Below, piece after piece: positions 9,237 through 18,257 of a DNA stretch of 64,000 nucleotides. The stretch lies in contig NZ_CP155079.2 of NCBI RefSeq assembly GCF_039634365.2, positions 1,550,001 to 1,614,000 of the forward strand, written 5' to 3'. How positions within the stretch are numbered: position 1 is the first letter of the stretch; every line of letters starts with the position of its first letter. The stretch comes from Mucilaginibacter sp. PAMB04168 (GTDB lineage Bacteria > Bacteroidota > Bacteroidia > Sphingobacteriales > Sphingobacteriaceae). The translations under genes were made by a program, and so were the position numbers. The notes beneath the pieces were generated by a model. It was not told where the DNA came from, searched no databases, and saw only the letters and a program-made list of their open reading frames with translations.

Positions 9237-9251
9237 ACTGAGCTTATTTTT

Positions 9252-10985
9252 ATGATCAATTTGAAAAAGCGTTTGGCATTGCTGGCGTTTATAAGCCTTA
9301 CCTCAGGCAGCAGCTTTGCACAGCAAACCGATTATATATCGTTACTAAATACCCAAAACCATTGGGTAGATTCGGTATTCAGTAAGCTGAACCGCAGGCA
9401 AAAAGTTGCGCAGCTGTTTTTTATACGCGCCCATACCAACAAAGGCCAGGCTTATGCCGACTCGGTTGCCGAAGTAATTAAGAAAGAGCAGCCAGGCGGT
9501 TTGGTGTTTTTTCAGGGAGGGCCGGTAAGGCAGGCCAACTTAACTAATCAGTATCAAAAACTGGCTAAAATACCTTTACTCGTAGCTATGGATGGCGAGT
9601 GGGGGCTGGGCATGCGTTTGGATTCAACTATATCCTATCCCTACCAAATGACCTTGGGCGCCATACAGGATAACGCGTTGATTAACCAAATGGGGCAGCA
9701 AGTAGCTTATGATTTTAAACGCCTGGGTATGCACCTTAACTTTGCCCCGGTTGTAGATGTAAATAACAACCCAAACAATCCTGTAATTAACTACCGGTCG
9801 TTCGGCGATGATAAGTACAAGGTTGCCTTACGCGCTGTAGCTTATATGCAAGGCATGCAACAAGCCGGCTTGCTTACCACAGCCAAACACTTCCCAGGCC
9901 ATGGTGATACCAATGTAGATTCCCACTACGATTTGCCTTTGCTGAACTTTACCCGCCAGCGGTTAGATACTTTGGAGGAATATCCGTTTAAACAGGCCAT
10001 ACAAGCCGGTATTAGCGGTATTATGGTAGCGCACATGAGTATCCCGGCGCTGGATACTACTAAAAACCTGCCGTCATCATTATCAAGGCCAATAGTTACC
10101 ACTTTACTTAAAGACAGCCTTGGCTTTAAAGGACTGATCGTTTCTGACGCTATGGAAATGAAAGGTGTGGTGAAATATTTTCCTGAAGGGGAAGCAGATC
10201 TGCGGGCATTCATGGCTGGCAACGATATTATCGAGTTATCTGAAAACTCTTTACGGGCGATCAAAAAAATTAAAAAGGCTGTTCGCAAGAAGATGATAAG
10301 CGAGGCAGAACTGGATGCCAAGGTGAAAAAAGTTTTAGCCGCCAAATACTTTGTTGGGCTGCACCACTACCAGCCGGTTAACACACAAGGCATTCCTAAC
10401 GATCTAAACCGTTCTACCGCTAAAGACCTGGTACAGCAGTTAAGCGATGCATCAGTTACCTTGTTGCAGGATAACGGCCTTTTACAGCGCCTCAATTTTG
10501 CACAAAACACAGCTTTGGTAAGCATAGGTACATCGTCGGCTACGCCTTTTCAGCAGGAACTGGCTAAAACTTACACCAACAGCAAAATCTTTAACCTAGA
10601 TAAAGGGGCGTCATCTGCCGAGGTAAATAGATTATTGAGCGAACTGAAAAGTTATGCACAAGTAATTGTTGGTGTGCATGACACCCGTTTGCGTCCGCAA
10701 AGTAAGCTCGATTTTAATGCTGATGTTAAAAATGCTGTCATACAACTGGCCTCCTTTCCAAACAGTGCTATCAGCGTATTTGCTAACCCTTATACCTTGG
10801 GTAACATGCCGGGTATAGAAAAAGCAGGCATTGTGGTAGCTGCTTATCAAAAAGATGAGAGTATGCAAAGGGCCGCTACCAAAGTATTAACCAGGCAACT
10901 TACCGCCGCTGGCAAACTACCGGTAACGGTTAACACATTTTACGTAAACGGCTCGGGTATTACAGTTACCAACCCTGCTTTATGA
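9252..10985 (+). CDS. secreted glycoside hydrolase family 3 (beta-N-acetylhexosaminidase-like)
   Basis: This is 577 residues from the ATG at 9252, which gives a clean signal peptide (MINLKKRLALLAFISL...SFAQ). An upstream TTG at 9234 would spoil it. The NagZ-type signature K212-H-F-P-G-H217-G-D219 and the nucleophile D299 in SDAMEMKGV identify an N-acetylglucosaminidase-like GH3 enzyme, probably acting on muropeptides or chitooligosaccharides in the periplasm. A GH3 C-terminal domain follows. The beta-lactamase-like extension often fused in Bacteroidota is absent. The stop overlaps the next start (ATGA). Confidence 0.92.
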   Translation: MINLKKRLALLAFISLTSGSSFAQQTDYISLLNTQNHWVDSVFSKLNRRQKVAQLFFIRAHTNKGQAYADSVAEVIKKEQPGGLVFFQGGPVRQANLTNQYQKLAKIPLLVAMDGEWGLGMRLDSTISYPYQMTLGAIQDNALINQMGQQVAYDFKRLGMHLNFAPVVDVNNNPNNPVINYRSFGDDKYKVALRAVAYMQGMQQAGLLTTAKHFPGHGDTNVDSHYDLPLLNFTRQRLDTLEEYPFKQAIQAGISGIMVAHMSIPALDTTKNLPSSLSRPIVTTLLKDSLGFKGLIVSDAMEMKGVVKYFPEGEADLRAFMAGNDIIELSENSLRAIKKIKKAVRKKMISEAELDAKVKKVLAAKYFVGLHHYQPVNTQGIPNDLNRSTAKDLVQQLSDASVTLLQDNGLLQRLNFAQNTALVSIGTSSATPFQQELAKTYTNSKIFNLDKGASSAEVNRLLSELKSYAQVIVGVHDTRLRPQSKLDFNADVKNAVIQLASFPNSAISVFANPYTLGNMPGIEKAGIVVAAYQKDESMQRAATKVLTRQLTAAGKLPVTVNTFYVNGSGITVTNPAL

Positions 10986-11356
10986 AAATGCGGGTGGCGC
11001 GGCATACGGCCAACCTGCAGCCCCTCATACACTTTTATCACCATGTGCTTGGCTTGGAAATACTGGGCCGGTTTGATGGGCATGATGGTTATGATGGCAT
11101 ATTTTTAGGATTAGCCAACAACAACTGGCACCTCGAGTTTACTGTGTCTGATAACTTACCCCAGCATCAGCCCGATGAGGATTATCTGTTGGTATTTTAT
11201 CCGGAAACCGAGCACGCTTATAATGAACTTAGAACAAAGTTTGCTCAACATAACATTTCTCCGGTGAGGGCAAAGAATTCTTACTGGAACAGCGATGGAG
11301 TAACCTATACAGACCAGGATGATTACCGCATGGTGATTGCTCGGGCTCGAGAGTAA
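10982..11356 (+). CDS. VOC-family (glyoxalase-like) protein
   Basis: This 124-residue vicinal-oxygen-chelate fold protein has a paired beta-alpha-beta-beta-beta pattern, opening with a helix (LQPLIHFYHHVLGLEILGRF) and ending TYTDQDDYRMVIAR. Candidate metal ligands are H18/H19 and E52. It overlaps the GH3 stop (ATGA) and is therefore translationally coupled. Members range from glyoxalases to antibiotic-binding proteins; no substrate is suggested. Confidence 0.82.
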   Translation: MKMRVARHTANLQPLIHFYHHVLGLEILGRFDGHDGYDGIFLGLANNNWHLEFTVSDNLPQHQPDEDYLLVFYPETEHAYNELRTKFAQHNISPVRAKNSYWNSDGVTYTDQDDYRMVIARARE

Positions 11357-11433
11357 TTTAAATCTATAGCAATCCTATTTAATGTTGTGCTGTTATAAAT
11401 AAACATCTTTTATTTGCACTAAATTTTTTGCCG

Positions 11434-12153
11434 ATGATTCGCCTTTCTGTTAATGTAAACAAAGTAGCCACGTTGCGTAATTCGCGCGGTGGTAATAATC
11501 CCGATCTCATTCAGGTAGCAAAAGACTGTGAACGTTTTGGAGCGCAGGGTATAACCGTGCATCCGCGACCCGATGAGCGGCATATACGTTACGACGATGT
11601 ATATGCGCTTAAAGAAACCGTAACCACTGAGTTTAATATTGAAGGCAACTGTGAGGAAAAGAAATTTGTTGACCTGGTACTGGCGGTAAAGCCTCACCAG
11701 GTTACCCTGGTGCCCGATGCGCTTAACCAGCTTACCTCAAACCATGGCTGGGATACCATTACCCACAAGCGCTACCTGCAGGATATGGTAAAATGCTTTA
11801 AGGACGAAGGCATACGCGTTTCATTATTTGTTGACCCGATAACTGACATGGTTGAAGCCGCCGCCGAAACCGGTACAGATCGTATTGAGCTGTACACCGA
11901 AGCGTATGCCTCTCACTACCATCAGGGCATTGAGCTGGCCGCTGCCCCGTATGTACAGGCCGGCGAAATGGCTCAAAAAGTTGGCTTAGGTTTGAATGCA
12001 GGCCATGACCTGGACTTAAAAAATTTAAAATACTTTGCCCAGCACATTCCTGGTTTGCGGGAAGTAAGCATTGGTCATGCTCTTATATGCGATTCCTTGT
12101 ATTATGGCCTGGAGAATACCATCCAAATGTACCTGCAAAGACTGGCGGTATAA
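11434..12153 (+). CDS. pdxJ: pyridoxine 5'-phosphate synthase
   Basis: This 239-residue protein condenses 1-deoxy-D-xylulose 5-phosphate with 3-amino-2-oxopropyl phosphate to make pyridoxine 5'-phosphate, in the DXP-dependent vitamin B6 route. The start ATG at 11434 ([20 protein letters not shown]) fits the conserved N-terminus; a TTG two codons earlier is discounted. Family motifs [26 protein letters not shown] and GLNAGHDL are intact, and the length matches the family. It is a core metabolic gene, 3 bp ahead of the GT90 gene. Confidence 0.97.
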   Translation: MIRLSVNVNKVATLRNSRGGNNPDLIQVAKDCERFGAQGITVHPRPDERHIRYDDVYALKETVTTEFNIEGNCEEKKFVDLVLAVKPHQVTLVPDALNQLTSNHGWDTITHKRYLQDMVKCFKDEGIRVSLFVDPITDMVEAAAETGTDRIELYTEAYASHYHQGIELAAAPYVQAGEMAQKVGLGLNAGHDLDLKNLKYFAQHIPGLREVSIGHALICDSLYYGLENTIQMYLQRLAV

Positions 12154-12156
12154 AAC

Positions 12157-13113
12157 ATGGCTTTAGAGCGTATAGGCAGAGCGTTACGAAAGAACAAGCT
12201 GCCTTATTATGCCTTAAACCTATTGCGGCAGCTTTTACCCAGGGCTTTGCATCAAAAGCGTTTGCACCACAAACTGCAATCTATAAAGCATTACAACAAA
12301 GCAGAGGTACTGGATAGGGTAAATTACTACAATAAGTTAACAGAAAACACGGCGTTGGGTGCAGAGGCGGTTGTGCTTAAGGATATGCCTGTTTTTAAAA
12401 GTCCGAAAGCGTACGGCTTTGACACTTTTGAGTACACCCGTTACTTTAAAGAAACGCTAAAAGCATGCTTTCTTTTCGGTGATGTGATACATGTGCCCGA
12501 AGTGCCCACTCTTCAAAAAAGCCGCCCCATTAATGGTAATAATGCTAATGCCATACTGCTAAAACTCGACAAAAAGCGGCACTTTGTATTTGTAAAAGAT
12601 GGTAAGCCGTTCAATGCCAAAAAGGATATGCTCATTGGCCGCTCGGCGGTAAACCAGCCACATAGGGTTAAGTTTATGGAGATGTATTTTGGCAATACTT
12701 TGTGCAATTTGGGCCAGGTAAACACAAACGGAGGCCGGGCCGAATGGATTAAGCCTAAATTGTCCATCAGCGCTCACCTCAATTATAAATTTATTTTGAG
12801 CTTGGAAGGGTACGATGTAGCCACCAATTTAAAATGGATCATGTCATCCAACTCTATAGCAGTAATGCCCAAACCTACTTACGAAACCTGGTTTATGGAA
12901 GGTCGGCTGATGCCCAACGTACATTATATAGAAATAAAAGCGGACTATTCCGACCTGGAAGATCGACTGAAATATTATATAGCACATCCACACGAAGCTG
13001 AAGCCATCGTCAAAAATGCCAATGTGTATGTAAAGCAGTTTCAGAATAAACAGAAAGAGGATCTCATCTCGTTAATGGTATTGCAAAAGTATTTTGACTG
13101 TACCAGGCAGTGA
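12157..13113 (+). CDS. glycosyltransferase family 90 (CAP10-like)
   Basis: This 318-residue protein is similar to GT90 enzymes of LPS/O-antigen or capsule synthesis. The C-terminal half carries the diagnostic block KFILSLEGYDVATNLKWIM and the following PKPTYETWFMEGRLMPNVHYI, then SDLEDRLKYYIAHP. There is no signal peptide, so it should be cytoplasmic and use nucleotide-sugar donors such as UDP-Xyl, UDP-Glc or UDP-GlcA. It begins 3 bp after pdxJ and is likely co-transcribed, although the functions look unrelated. Acceptor unknown. Confidence 0.87.
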   Translation: MALERIGRALRKNKLPYYALNLLRQLLPRALHQKRLHHKLQSIKHYNKAEVLDRVNYYNKLTENTALGAEAVVLKDMPVFKSPKAYGFDTFEYTRYFKETLKACFLFGDVIHVPEVPTLQKSRPINGNNANAILLKLDKKRHFVFVKDGKPFNAKKDMLIGRSAVNQPHRVKFMEMYFGNTLCNLGQVNTNGGRAEWIKPKLSISAHLNYKFILSLEGYDVATNLKWIMSSNSIAVMPKPTYETWFMEGRLMPNVHYIEIKADYSDLEDRLKYYIAHPHEAEAIVKNANVYVKQFQNKQKEDLISLMVLQKYFDCTRQ

Positions 13114-13246
13114 ATACTTTTGCATCTGCTGTTAACGGCTTGCGTCAGCGATAGATATGAACATAAATGATCTCCCATTTTTGTTGTTAAGAACTGCAAA
13201 ATTAGAGAATAGTAAAATGCCTTAGCCACTTTTATCACCTAGCAAA

Positions 13247-15352
13247 TTACTCTTGCCACACTATTACCCCGGCAGGTTTAAGTACTTTATCGCCAACCAG
13301 CACCTTAGCTTTAACAGGTAAGTCAACCGTATACAGTTTGTCAGAATAATTTACACCCACCCAGAAACCGTCACGCCACTCGAGTATTACGCCCGCTGGT
13401 AAATCTTTAACTGGAATACCCGCTTGCTTATACACCCGGCGCAGTGCTGCTTTTTCAAGGGCGCCATCGTCTGTATCGGGGCCTACATAGGTAACAGAGC
13501 CCTTACCCTGTTTATGTGATACCACAGCTGCACGACCGGTGTAAAATTGATTGGAGTAAGTGGCCCATACCTGCGTATTGGCATCGGGTTCTATAATATC
13601 GGCCCAGTTGTTCCAATTGAATGTTTGGTTATTCATCAAAATGGTTCCCTTTACGCTATCAGGCATCAGATCATAAAACGGAATTTTGGCCCCTATGAGG
13701 CTGTAAATAGGCTCGGCCCATTTCATCTCCCATAACTTGCCGTTGCGGTTTTTTTGCCCTGTACGGCTTGTTAATACTAAATGTCCTCCTTTTTCAACAT
13801 ATTGCTTCCAGCGTTCAACCAGTTTGGCATCCAGCAGTTGGTAGGATGGCGCTACCATCACCGGGTATTTCGAAAAATCTTTGTCTTCTGTAATTACATC
13901 TACCGGCACATTTAATTGCTTTAAGCTGCCGTAATAGCGCATTAAGTGCTGCATGTAATCCCACTGATAGCTTTGTGGCTGGTTGTCTTCTTCCCAGCGG
14001 CTGTCGGGGCTGTACAATACTGCGGTTAAGCGTGCAGCATAATCGGCCGGGATTTTAGCGTTGGGGTTATAATACGGTTTGATGCTGTTTAGCTCCTTTA
14101 TTACATTAGTATACTCAACACCACTGGTGCTTACCGTAACCCCATCTGTGCTGATAATGCCATAATGGTATTGCTCGCCGCCGGTTAAGGGTTGCTTGAA
14201 GCGGTAGTTGCATACAAACTTGTTGCTGCCGGCAAAGGCATGCCATATCCACATACGTACGGTGCCGGGTATGGGCTGTGGGTTGAACTTGCCCCAGTTT
14301 ACCTGCCCGGGCTGTAGTTCCATTACGCCTGTGGTACCGTTAATTGAGCGAAACAAATCATTGGCATAAGCAATACTGGTAGGCGATCCCATTCTGAAGC
14401 CCTGCTGACCTAAGCCCTTATCGTACCCTGCTACCAGGTATTTAGTGTAAGTAACAAAGTCGAGATTGGTCATGCGAGTAGGTTCAACCGGTGCATGCTC
14501 GGGCATAAGGTTAGTGGTGATCCACTGGTTAGCCGGAATGTATTTACGTAATATTTTGTATTGTAAGCCCAAAAAGTCGGTTACTTCATCACTACTAAAA
14601 CGCTTAAAATCAAGCACGGCATGCGGGTTGGGCTGTGCAATTAGCTCTTTGCCGTTTGGGATGCGTACTTGCTCAAAGTTGTCATAACGCAGGCTCCAGA
14701 AAGCAGTGCCCCAGGTGGCGTTTAGCGAATCAATTACCTTGTATTTGTTTTTGAGCCAGCCGCGAAAGCTTTTCTGTGCGGCGTCGCTGTAATCATATTG
14801 GCCGTAGTGTGACGGCTCATTGTCCAATTGCCAACCCCAAATGCGTTTATCATTAGCATAATGTTTGGCCAGTGCTTCTACCATTTTGCTTACATACTGT
14901 CTGTACACCGGGCTGCTCCATGATATTTGCTGACGCGAGCCGTGCTGCATGGTGGTGCCATTATCGTTCACCATTAAAATTTCGGGATGCTTTTGTGCCA
15001 GCCAGGCGGGTGGGGTAGGGCTGGAGGTACACATGATTACCTTTATGCCGTTTTTATGCGCCAGTTCAACAGCCTCATCCAGCCAGGCAAGATCAAACTT
15101 ACCTTCCTCCGGCTCAATAAACGACCAGGCAAATTCGCCATAGTGCGTAAAATCAAAACCCAGCTCGGCCATTTTCTTTAAATCGCGTTGCCAGTAGGCA
15201 TGTGGCCACTGCTCGGGGTAATAGTACGAGCCAATAGTCATCAAGTCTTTTTTAGGAAAGAAATGATCGGCACTTTGCGCATTGGATGGCCTGATGCCGG
15301 CTAAACAAAGCAGTATCAACGCTATAAAGTGGACGTAAAAAGGTTTGCGCAT
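13247..15352 (-). CDS. secreted GH42 beta-galactosidase
   Basis: The start at 15352 (MRKPFYVHF...) gives a signal peptide (about 1-26, ...RPSNAQ) and 701 residues; an upstream start at 15385 adds an unlikely leader. The GH42 TIM barrel starts GSYYYPEQWP. The acid/base is E179 in DNEPSHYG and the nucleophile is probably E345 in MELQPGQVNWG. A trimerisation-like domain and a C-terminal beta domain follow, as in the family. The enzyme should cleave terminal beta-galactose from oligosaccharides in the periplasm. Confidence 0.93.
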   Translation of the reverse strand: MRKPFYVHFIALILLCLAGIRPSNAQSADHFFPKKDLMTIGSYYYPEQWPHAYWQRDLKKMAELGFDFTHYGEFAWSFIEPEEGKFDLAWLDEAVELAHKNGIKVIMCTSSPTPPAWLAQKHPEILMVNDNGTTMQHGSRQQISWSSPVYRQYVSKMVEALAKHYANDKRIWGWQLDNEPSHYGQYDYSDAAQKSFRGWLKNKYKVIDSLNATWGTAFWSLRYDNFEQVRIPNGKELIAQPNPHAVLDFKRFSSDEVTDFLGLQYKILRKYIPANQWITTNLMPEHAPVEPTRMTNLDFVTYTKYLVAGYDKGLGQQGFRMGSPTSIAYANDLFRSINGTTGVMELQPGQVNWGKFNPQPIPGTVRMWIWHAFAGSNKFVCNYRFKQPLTGGEQYHYGIISTDGVTVSTSGVEYTNVIKELNSIKPYYNPNAKIPADYAARLTAVLYSPDSRWEEDNQPQSYQWDYMQHLMRYYGSLKQLNVPVDVITEDKDFSKYPVMVAPSYQLLDAKLVERWKQYVEKGGHLVLTSRTGQKNRNGKLWEMKWAEPIYSLIGAKIPFYDLMPDSVKGTILMNNQTFNWNNWADIIEPDANTQVWATYSNQFYTGRAAVVSHKQGKGSVTYVGPDTDDGALEKAALRRVYKQAGIPVKDLPAGVILEWRDGFWVGVNYSDKLYTVDLPVKAKVLVGDKVLKPAGVIVWQE

Positions 15353-15432
15353 AATTTTAGGATTGGTGGTACTAAAGTAGCACATTTTTCACAGTCGCTT
15401 CTGCATATATAACCCAGAGCATTAAAAATGCA

Positions 15433-15459
15433 AAAGCCTTCCGGCTTATGGAAGGCTTT
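15433..15459 (-). terminator. intrinsic terminator of the VOC gene
   Basis: A 10-bp stem (15433-15442 with 15450-15459) has a 7-nt loop. It lies just past the stop of the minus-strand VOC gene and is followed on that strand by a T-rich tail. Confidence 0.75.
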
Positions 15460-15474
15460 GCGTGTTTAGGTTAA

Positions 15475-15879
15475 TTAGCTTTGTATGTGGCTGGGATCCA
15501 TCCAAGTGTATTCCCAAAAGTGGCCGTCCAGGTCGGTAAAGCCATGGTTATACATAAAGCCGTAGTCTTGTACAGAGCTGAGTGCAGTAGCGCCGGCTTG
15601 TACAGCTTTTTTTATAATCTCATCTACCGCTTCCCTGCTATCAGCCGACAGGCAAAGGATGCATTCGTTAGCCACTGCTGTATCGGTAATTTCTTTTTTG
15701 GTAAAACTTTTAAAGAAGGGTTCGGTAAGCAGCATAACATATATCGTTTCGCTGACAATCATGCAGGTAGCTTTTTCATCGGTAAACTGTGGGTTAAAAG
15801 TATAGCCTAGTTCGGTAAAAAAAGCTATTGATTTGTTCAGATCCTTTACCGGAATATTCACAAAAATTTGAGTTGCCAT
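15475..15879 (-). CDS. VOC-family glyoxalase/bleomycin-resistance-like protein
   Basis: This 134-residue protein opens MATQIFVNIPVKDLNKSIAFFTELGY, the classic N-terminus of VOC proteins of the glyoxalase/extradiol-dioxygenase superfamily. It ends with the second module GFTDLDGHFWEYTWMDP, in which H and E are the usual metal ligands. No specific substrate can be given. It forms a single-gene unit with its own terminator. Confidence 0.88.
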   Translation of the reverse strand: MATQIFVNIPVKDLNKSIAFFTELGYTFNPQFTDEKATCMIVSETIYVMLLTEPFFKSFTKKEITDTAVANECILCLSADSREAVDEIIKKAVQAGATALSSVQDYGFMYNHGFTDLDGHFWEYTWMDPSHIQS

Positions 15880-16110
15880 GTTTTTTGGGTTTTTAAGTTG
15901 TTATACAAACATAGCTCGATTATAGCTAATAAGTACTGTACATAAACGACAAATTAAGGTGCCAAATCCGACATTCTACTAGTTTTTTCTTTCCTCTCCA
16001 TCTACTATTTCACTTGCCCAACAAAAAATAAATAGAATAACACTTTGAAGGTAAGGGTATTTCTATTTACTTTGTTTTTGAAAGTACTTTTTAAATGAAA
16101 ATATATAATT

Positions 16111-16842
16111 ATGAAGACAAGTGCTCACTGGATTAACCATTTTACCACAAACCTAACCAAGCAAAGGATAAACTGGGATTTGGCCCCGGCATTAACACCA
16201 CAACAGGTGAAGGTAATATTGCCATCGCTGCAAGCCTGGCAACTAGGCGAAACATCAGACGGGTATACGCTCATTAAGGCGGCTAACCGGTATGCCTGGC
16301 GCACCAGCGATGCCGATTATGTAAAAGCTGTTGAACTTTTCATCAAAGAGGAGCAGAAGCATGGTGAAAACCTGGGTCGTTACCTGGATGCGCTTCACCA
16401 GCCGCGTATTAAAAAGAATCTCGGTGATTCGCTGTTTCGATGGATGCGGCACTTTAACACCAGCATGGAGGCCTGGACACTGGTAGTGGTAACAGTTGAA
16501 AGTACGGCACAGATATTTTATCAGGCTTTAAAAGATGCCACTAATTGCGAACTGCTTAAACAGATATGTACCGATATTTTGATTGATGAGGCTTACCACA
16601 TTACTTTTCAAACCGACAGGTTAGCTGTTATTTATGACAACCGCTCTGCATGGGGTAAAACCTGGCGTAAGTATTTTTATCAGTCGTTTTTTTACGGGAC
16701 GGCCATAGTAGTTTGGGCCGCTCATTACCAATTATTCAGGGCGGGCGGTAACACCTTTAAGGGCTATATAAAAAAGATGCATCACAAGTATTTAAAAACG
16801 CTTAATCAGATTACCACCCTGCACCTGTTTGAGGTAGCATGA
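16111..16842 (+). CDS. ferritin-like diiron protein
   Basis: This 243-residue helical protein shows diiron motifs of the ferritin-like superfamily: E81-x-x-H84 (KEEQKHG) and E160-x-x-H163 (DEAYH), with E130 as a likely bridging ligand. It lacks a signal peptide. The family has oxidases and hydroxylases, and I cannot choose between them. The next gene, 46 bp downstream, is an MpaB-like haem oxygenase candidate, so the two may act together in oxidative metabolism. Confidence 0.7.
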   Translation: MKTSAHWINHFTTNLTKQRINWDLAPALTPQQVKVILPSLQAWQLGETSDGYTLIKAANRYAWRTSDADYVKAVELFIKEEQKHGENLGRYLDALHQPRIKKNLGDSLFRWMRHFNTSMEAWTLVVVTVESTAQIFYQALKDATNCELLKQICTDILIDEAYHITFQTDRLAVIYDNRSAWGKTWRKYFYQSFFYGTAIVVWAAHYQLFRAGGNTFKGYIKKMHHKYLKTLNQITTLHLFEVA

Positions 16843-16888
16843 CGATTCCCTTTATATTTATTTTAAACCAACTAACGTTTATTAACTG

Positions 16889-17650
16889 ATGAAATACTTT
16901 GTAGATGAGCACTCCATTGTGCGGAAGATATGGGGCAAGGCTGATACGGTGCTGTTTATTTTTGCAGGTGCATCGGCCGAGTTTGCTTTAAATAAGGCGG
17001 TCGACTGGCTATACTTTACTGGCCGTTTGCCGGCCGATCCGCTCGGGCGTTTGTTTTCTACAGTGGAATACGCCCGGTTAATTCTTTTTTCGAAACATGA
17101 CGATGCCCTTGCCGCCATCGATAAAATAACGGCCATACACCAGGGCGTTGAGCAGGTGCGCGGTGCAAAAATACCCGACTGGGCCTACCGCGACGTATTG
17201 TTTATGCTGATTGATTACTCCATCCGCTCGTTTGAGCTGTTGGAAAGAAAGCTGACTGCTGCAGAAAAACAGGAGATATTTGATACCTTTTACAAGGTTG
17301 GCAGCCGGATGGGCATAAGCGGGCTGCCGCTAACCTATACTGCATGGAAACCGATGCGCAAAAAACATTTAAAGGATGACCTGATCAAGAGTACTTACAG
17401 CGTGGATTTGTATACTAAATATAAGCAGCACCTGGGTAATTTACGTTACTTACTGCTCAAACAGGTACAAATGCTGCTTGTGCCAACACCAATCAAAGAA
17501 ATGCTTCCGTTAGGCAAAACTTCGCTATTAAGGCCGGTTTTGTGGGCCTACAAAGTGGCCAGGAGCGTTAAGATAGACTGGTTGTTGAAAGAAGCCATAT
17601 TGCCTACCCAGTATAAGGCGCAGATTAGAGGCCTGGATCAAAGTTTCTGA
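16889..17650 (+). CDS. MpaB-family (DUF2236) oxygenase-like protein
   Basis: This 253-residue protein is of the MpaB/latex-clearing-protein/DUF2236 family, which binds b-type haem and includes rubber oxygenase and a fungal mycophenolic-acid cleavage enzyme. The family block FSTVEYARLILFSKHDDA...IDKITAIHQGVEQVRG is clear, followed by the helical region with DWAYRDVLFMLIDYS. Haem ligands cannot be assigned with confidence. The 3' end overlaps the convergent methyltransferase by 13 bp. Confidence 0.75.
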   Translation: MKYFVDEHSIVRKIWGKADTVLFIFAGASAEFALNKAVDWLYFTGRLPADPLGRLFSTVEYARLILFSKHDDALAAIDKITAIHQGVEQVRGAKIPDWAYRDVLFMLIDYSIRSFELLERKLTAAEKQEIFDTFYKVGSRMGISGLPLTYTAWKPMRKKHLKDDLIKSTYSVDLYTKYKQHLGNLRYLLLKQVQMLLVPTPIKEMLPLGKTSLLRPVLWAYKVARSVKIDWLLKEAILPTQYKAQIRGLDQSF

Positions 17651-18252
17651 ACGCACCAGGTGGTCATACAGCGGAGATTTTGCACGTTGGTGGTTTTAAT
17701 TGGTTCATGAAGTTGGCCGTTGAGTTCGCTGGTATAGCGTAATAGCATGGGCTTGTTCACTAAAAAGCGCTCTGAACCATCAGGAAGTAAGTAACGGCCT
17801 TCGCCTATATCCATTACAAGATTTTCAATGCCAATATCTGAAGCTAAACGGGCAAAGAGGTAACCGCCCGGTTTAATTACACGCCAAACGGAGCGCAGCA
17901 TAGCATCAAAGTGTTCAGGACTTTCCGCAAAGTGAAGCACAGCGCTACAAATGGCCAAATCAAAAGCGGCGTCGTCAAAAGGCAAGTTTTCAGCAGTGGC
18001 TACTGCAAAATTGATAGCCGGATTGTCTGGAGCCAACGCGGCCGATAAATCTTGTACTGCTTTTACAGCTTCGGCATTAGGGTCAATACCGTAAACATCA
18101 AATCCGTTTCTTAAAAAATAGAACAGGTTGCGGCCAGCCCCACAACCTACGTCAAGCACTTTACGGCAGTCGTCATACCGGCCTTTCAATAACTGATCGA
18201 ACAGGTATATATCAATATTGCCGTAAAGCTCTTGTAAGGTATTAAGTGTCAT
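17638..18252 (-). CDS. class I SAM-dependent methyltransferase
   Basis: This is a 204-residue methyltransferase with motif I VLDVGCGAGRN (32-42), an acidic motif after it (YGIDPN), and motif IV-like LAICSAVLHF, all typical of the Methyltransf_11/25 group. The acceptor is not predictable. The stop overlaps the convergent MpaB-like gene; the start lies 5 bp from the preceding minus-strand gene's stop at 18258, so the two are probably co-transcribed. Confidence 0.9.
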   Translation of the reverse strand: MTLNTLQELYGNIDIYLFDQLLKGRYDDCRKVLDVGCGAGRNLFYFLRNGFDVYGIDPNAEAVKAVQDLSAALAPDNPAINFAVATAENLPFDDAAFDLAICSAVLHFAESPEHFDAMLRSVWRVIKPGGYLFARLASDIGIENLVMDIGEGRYLLPDGSERFLVNKPMLLRYTSELNGQLHEPIKTTNVQNLRCMTTWCVQKL

Positions 18253-18257
18253 TAGTC

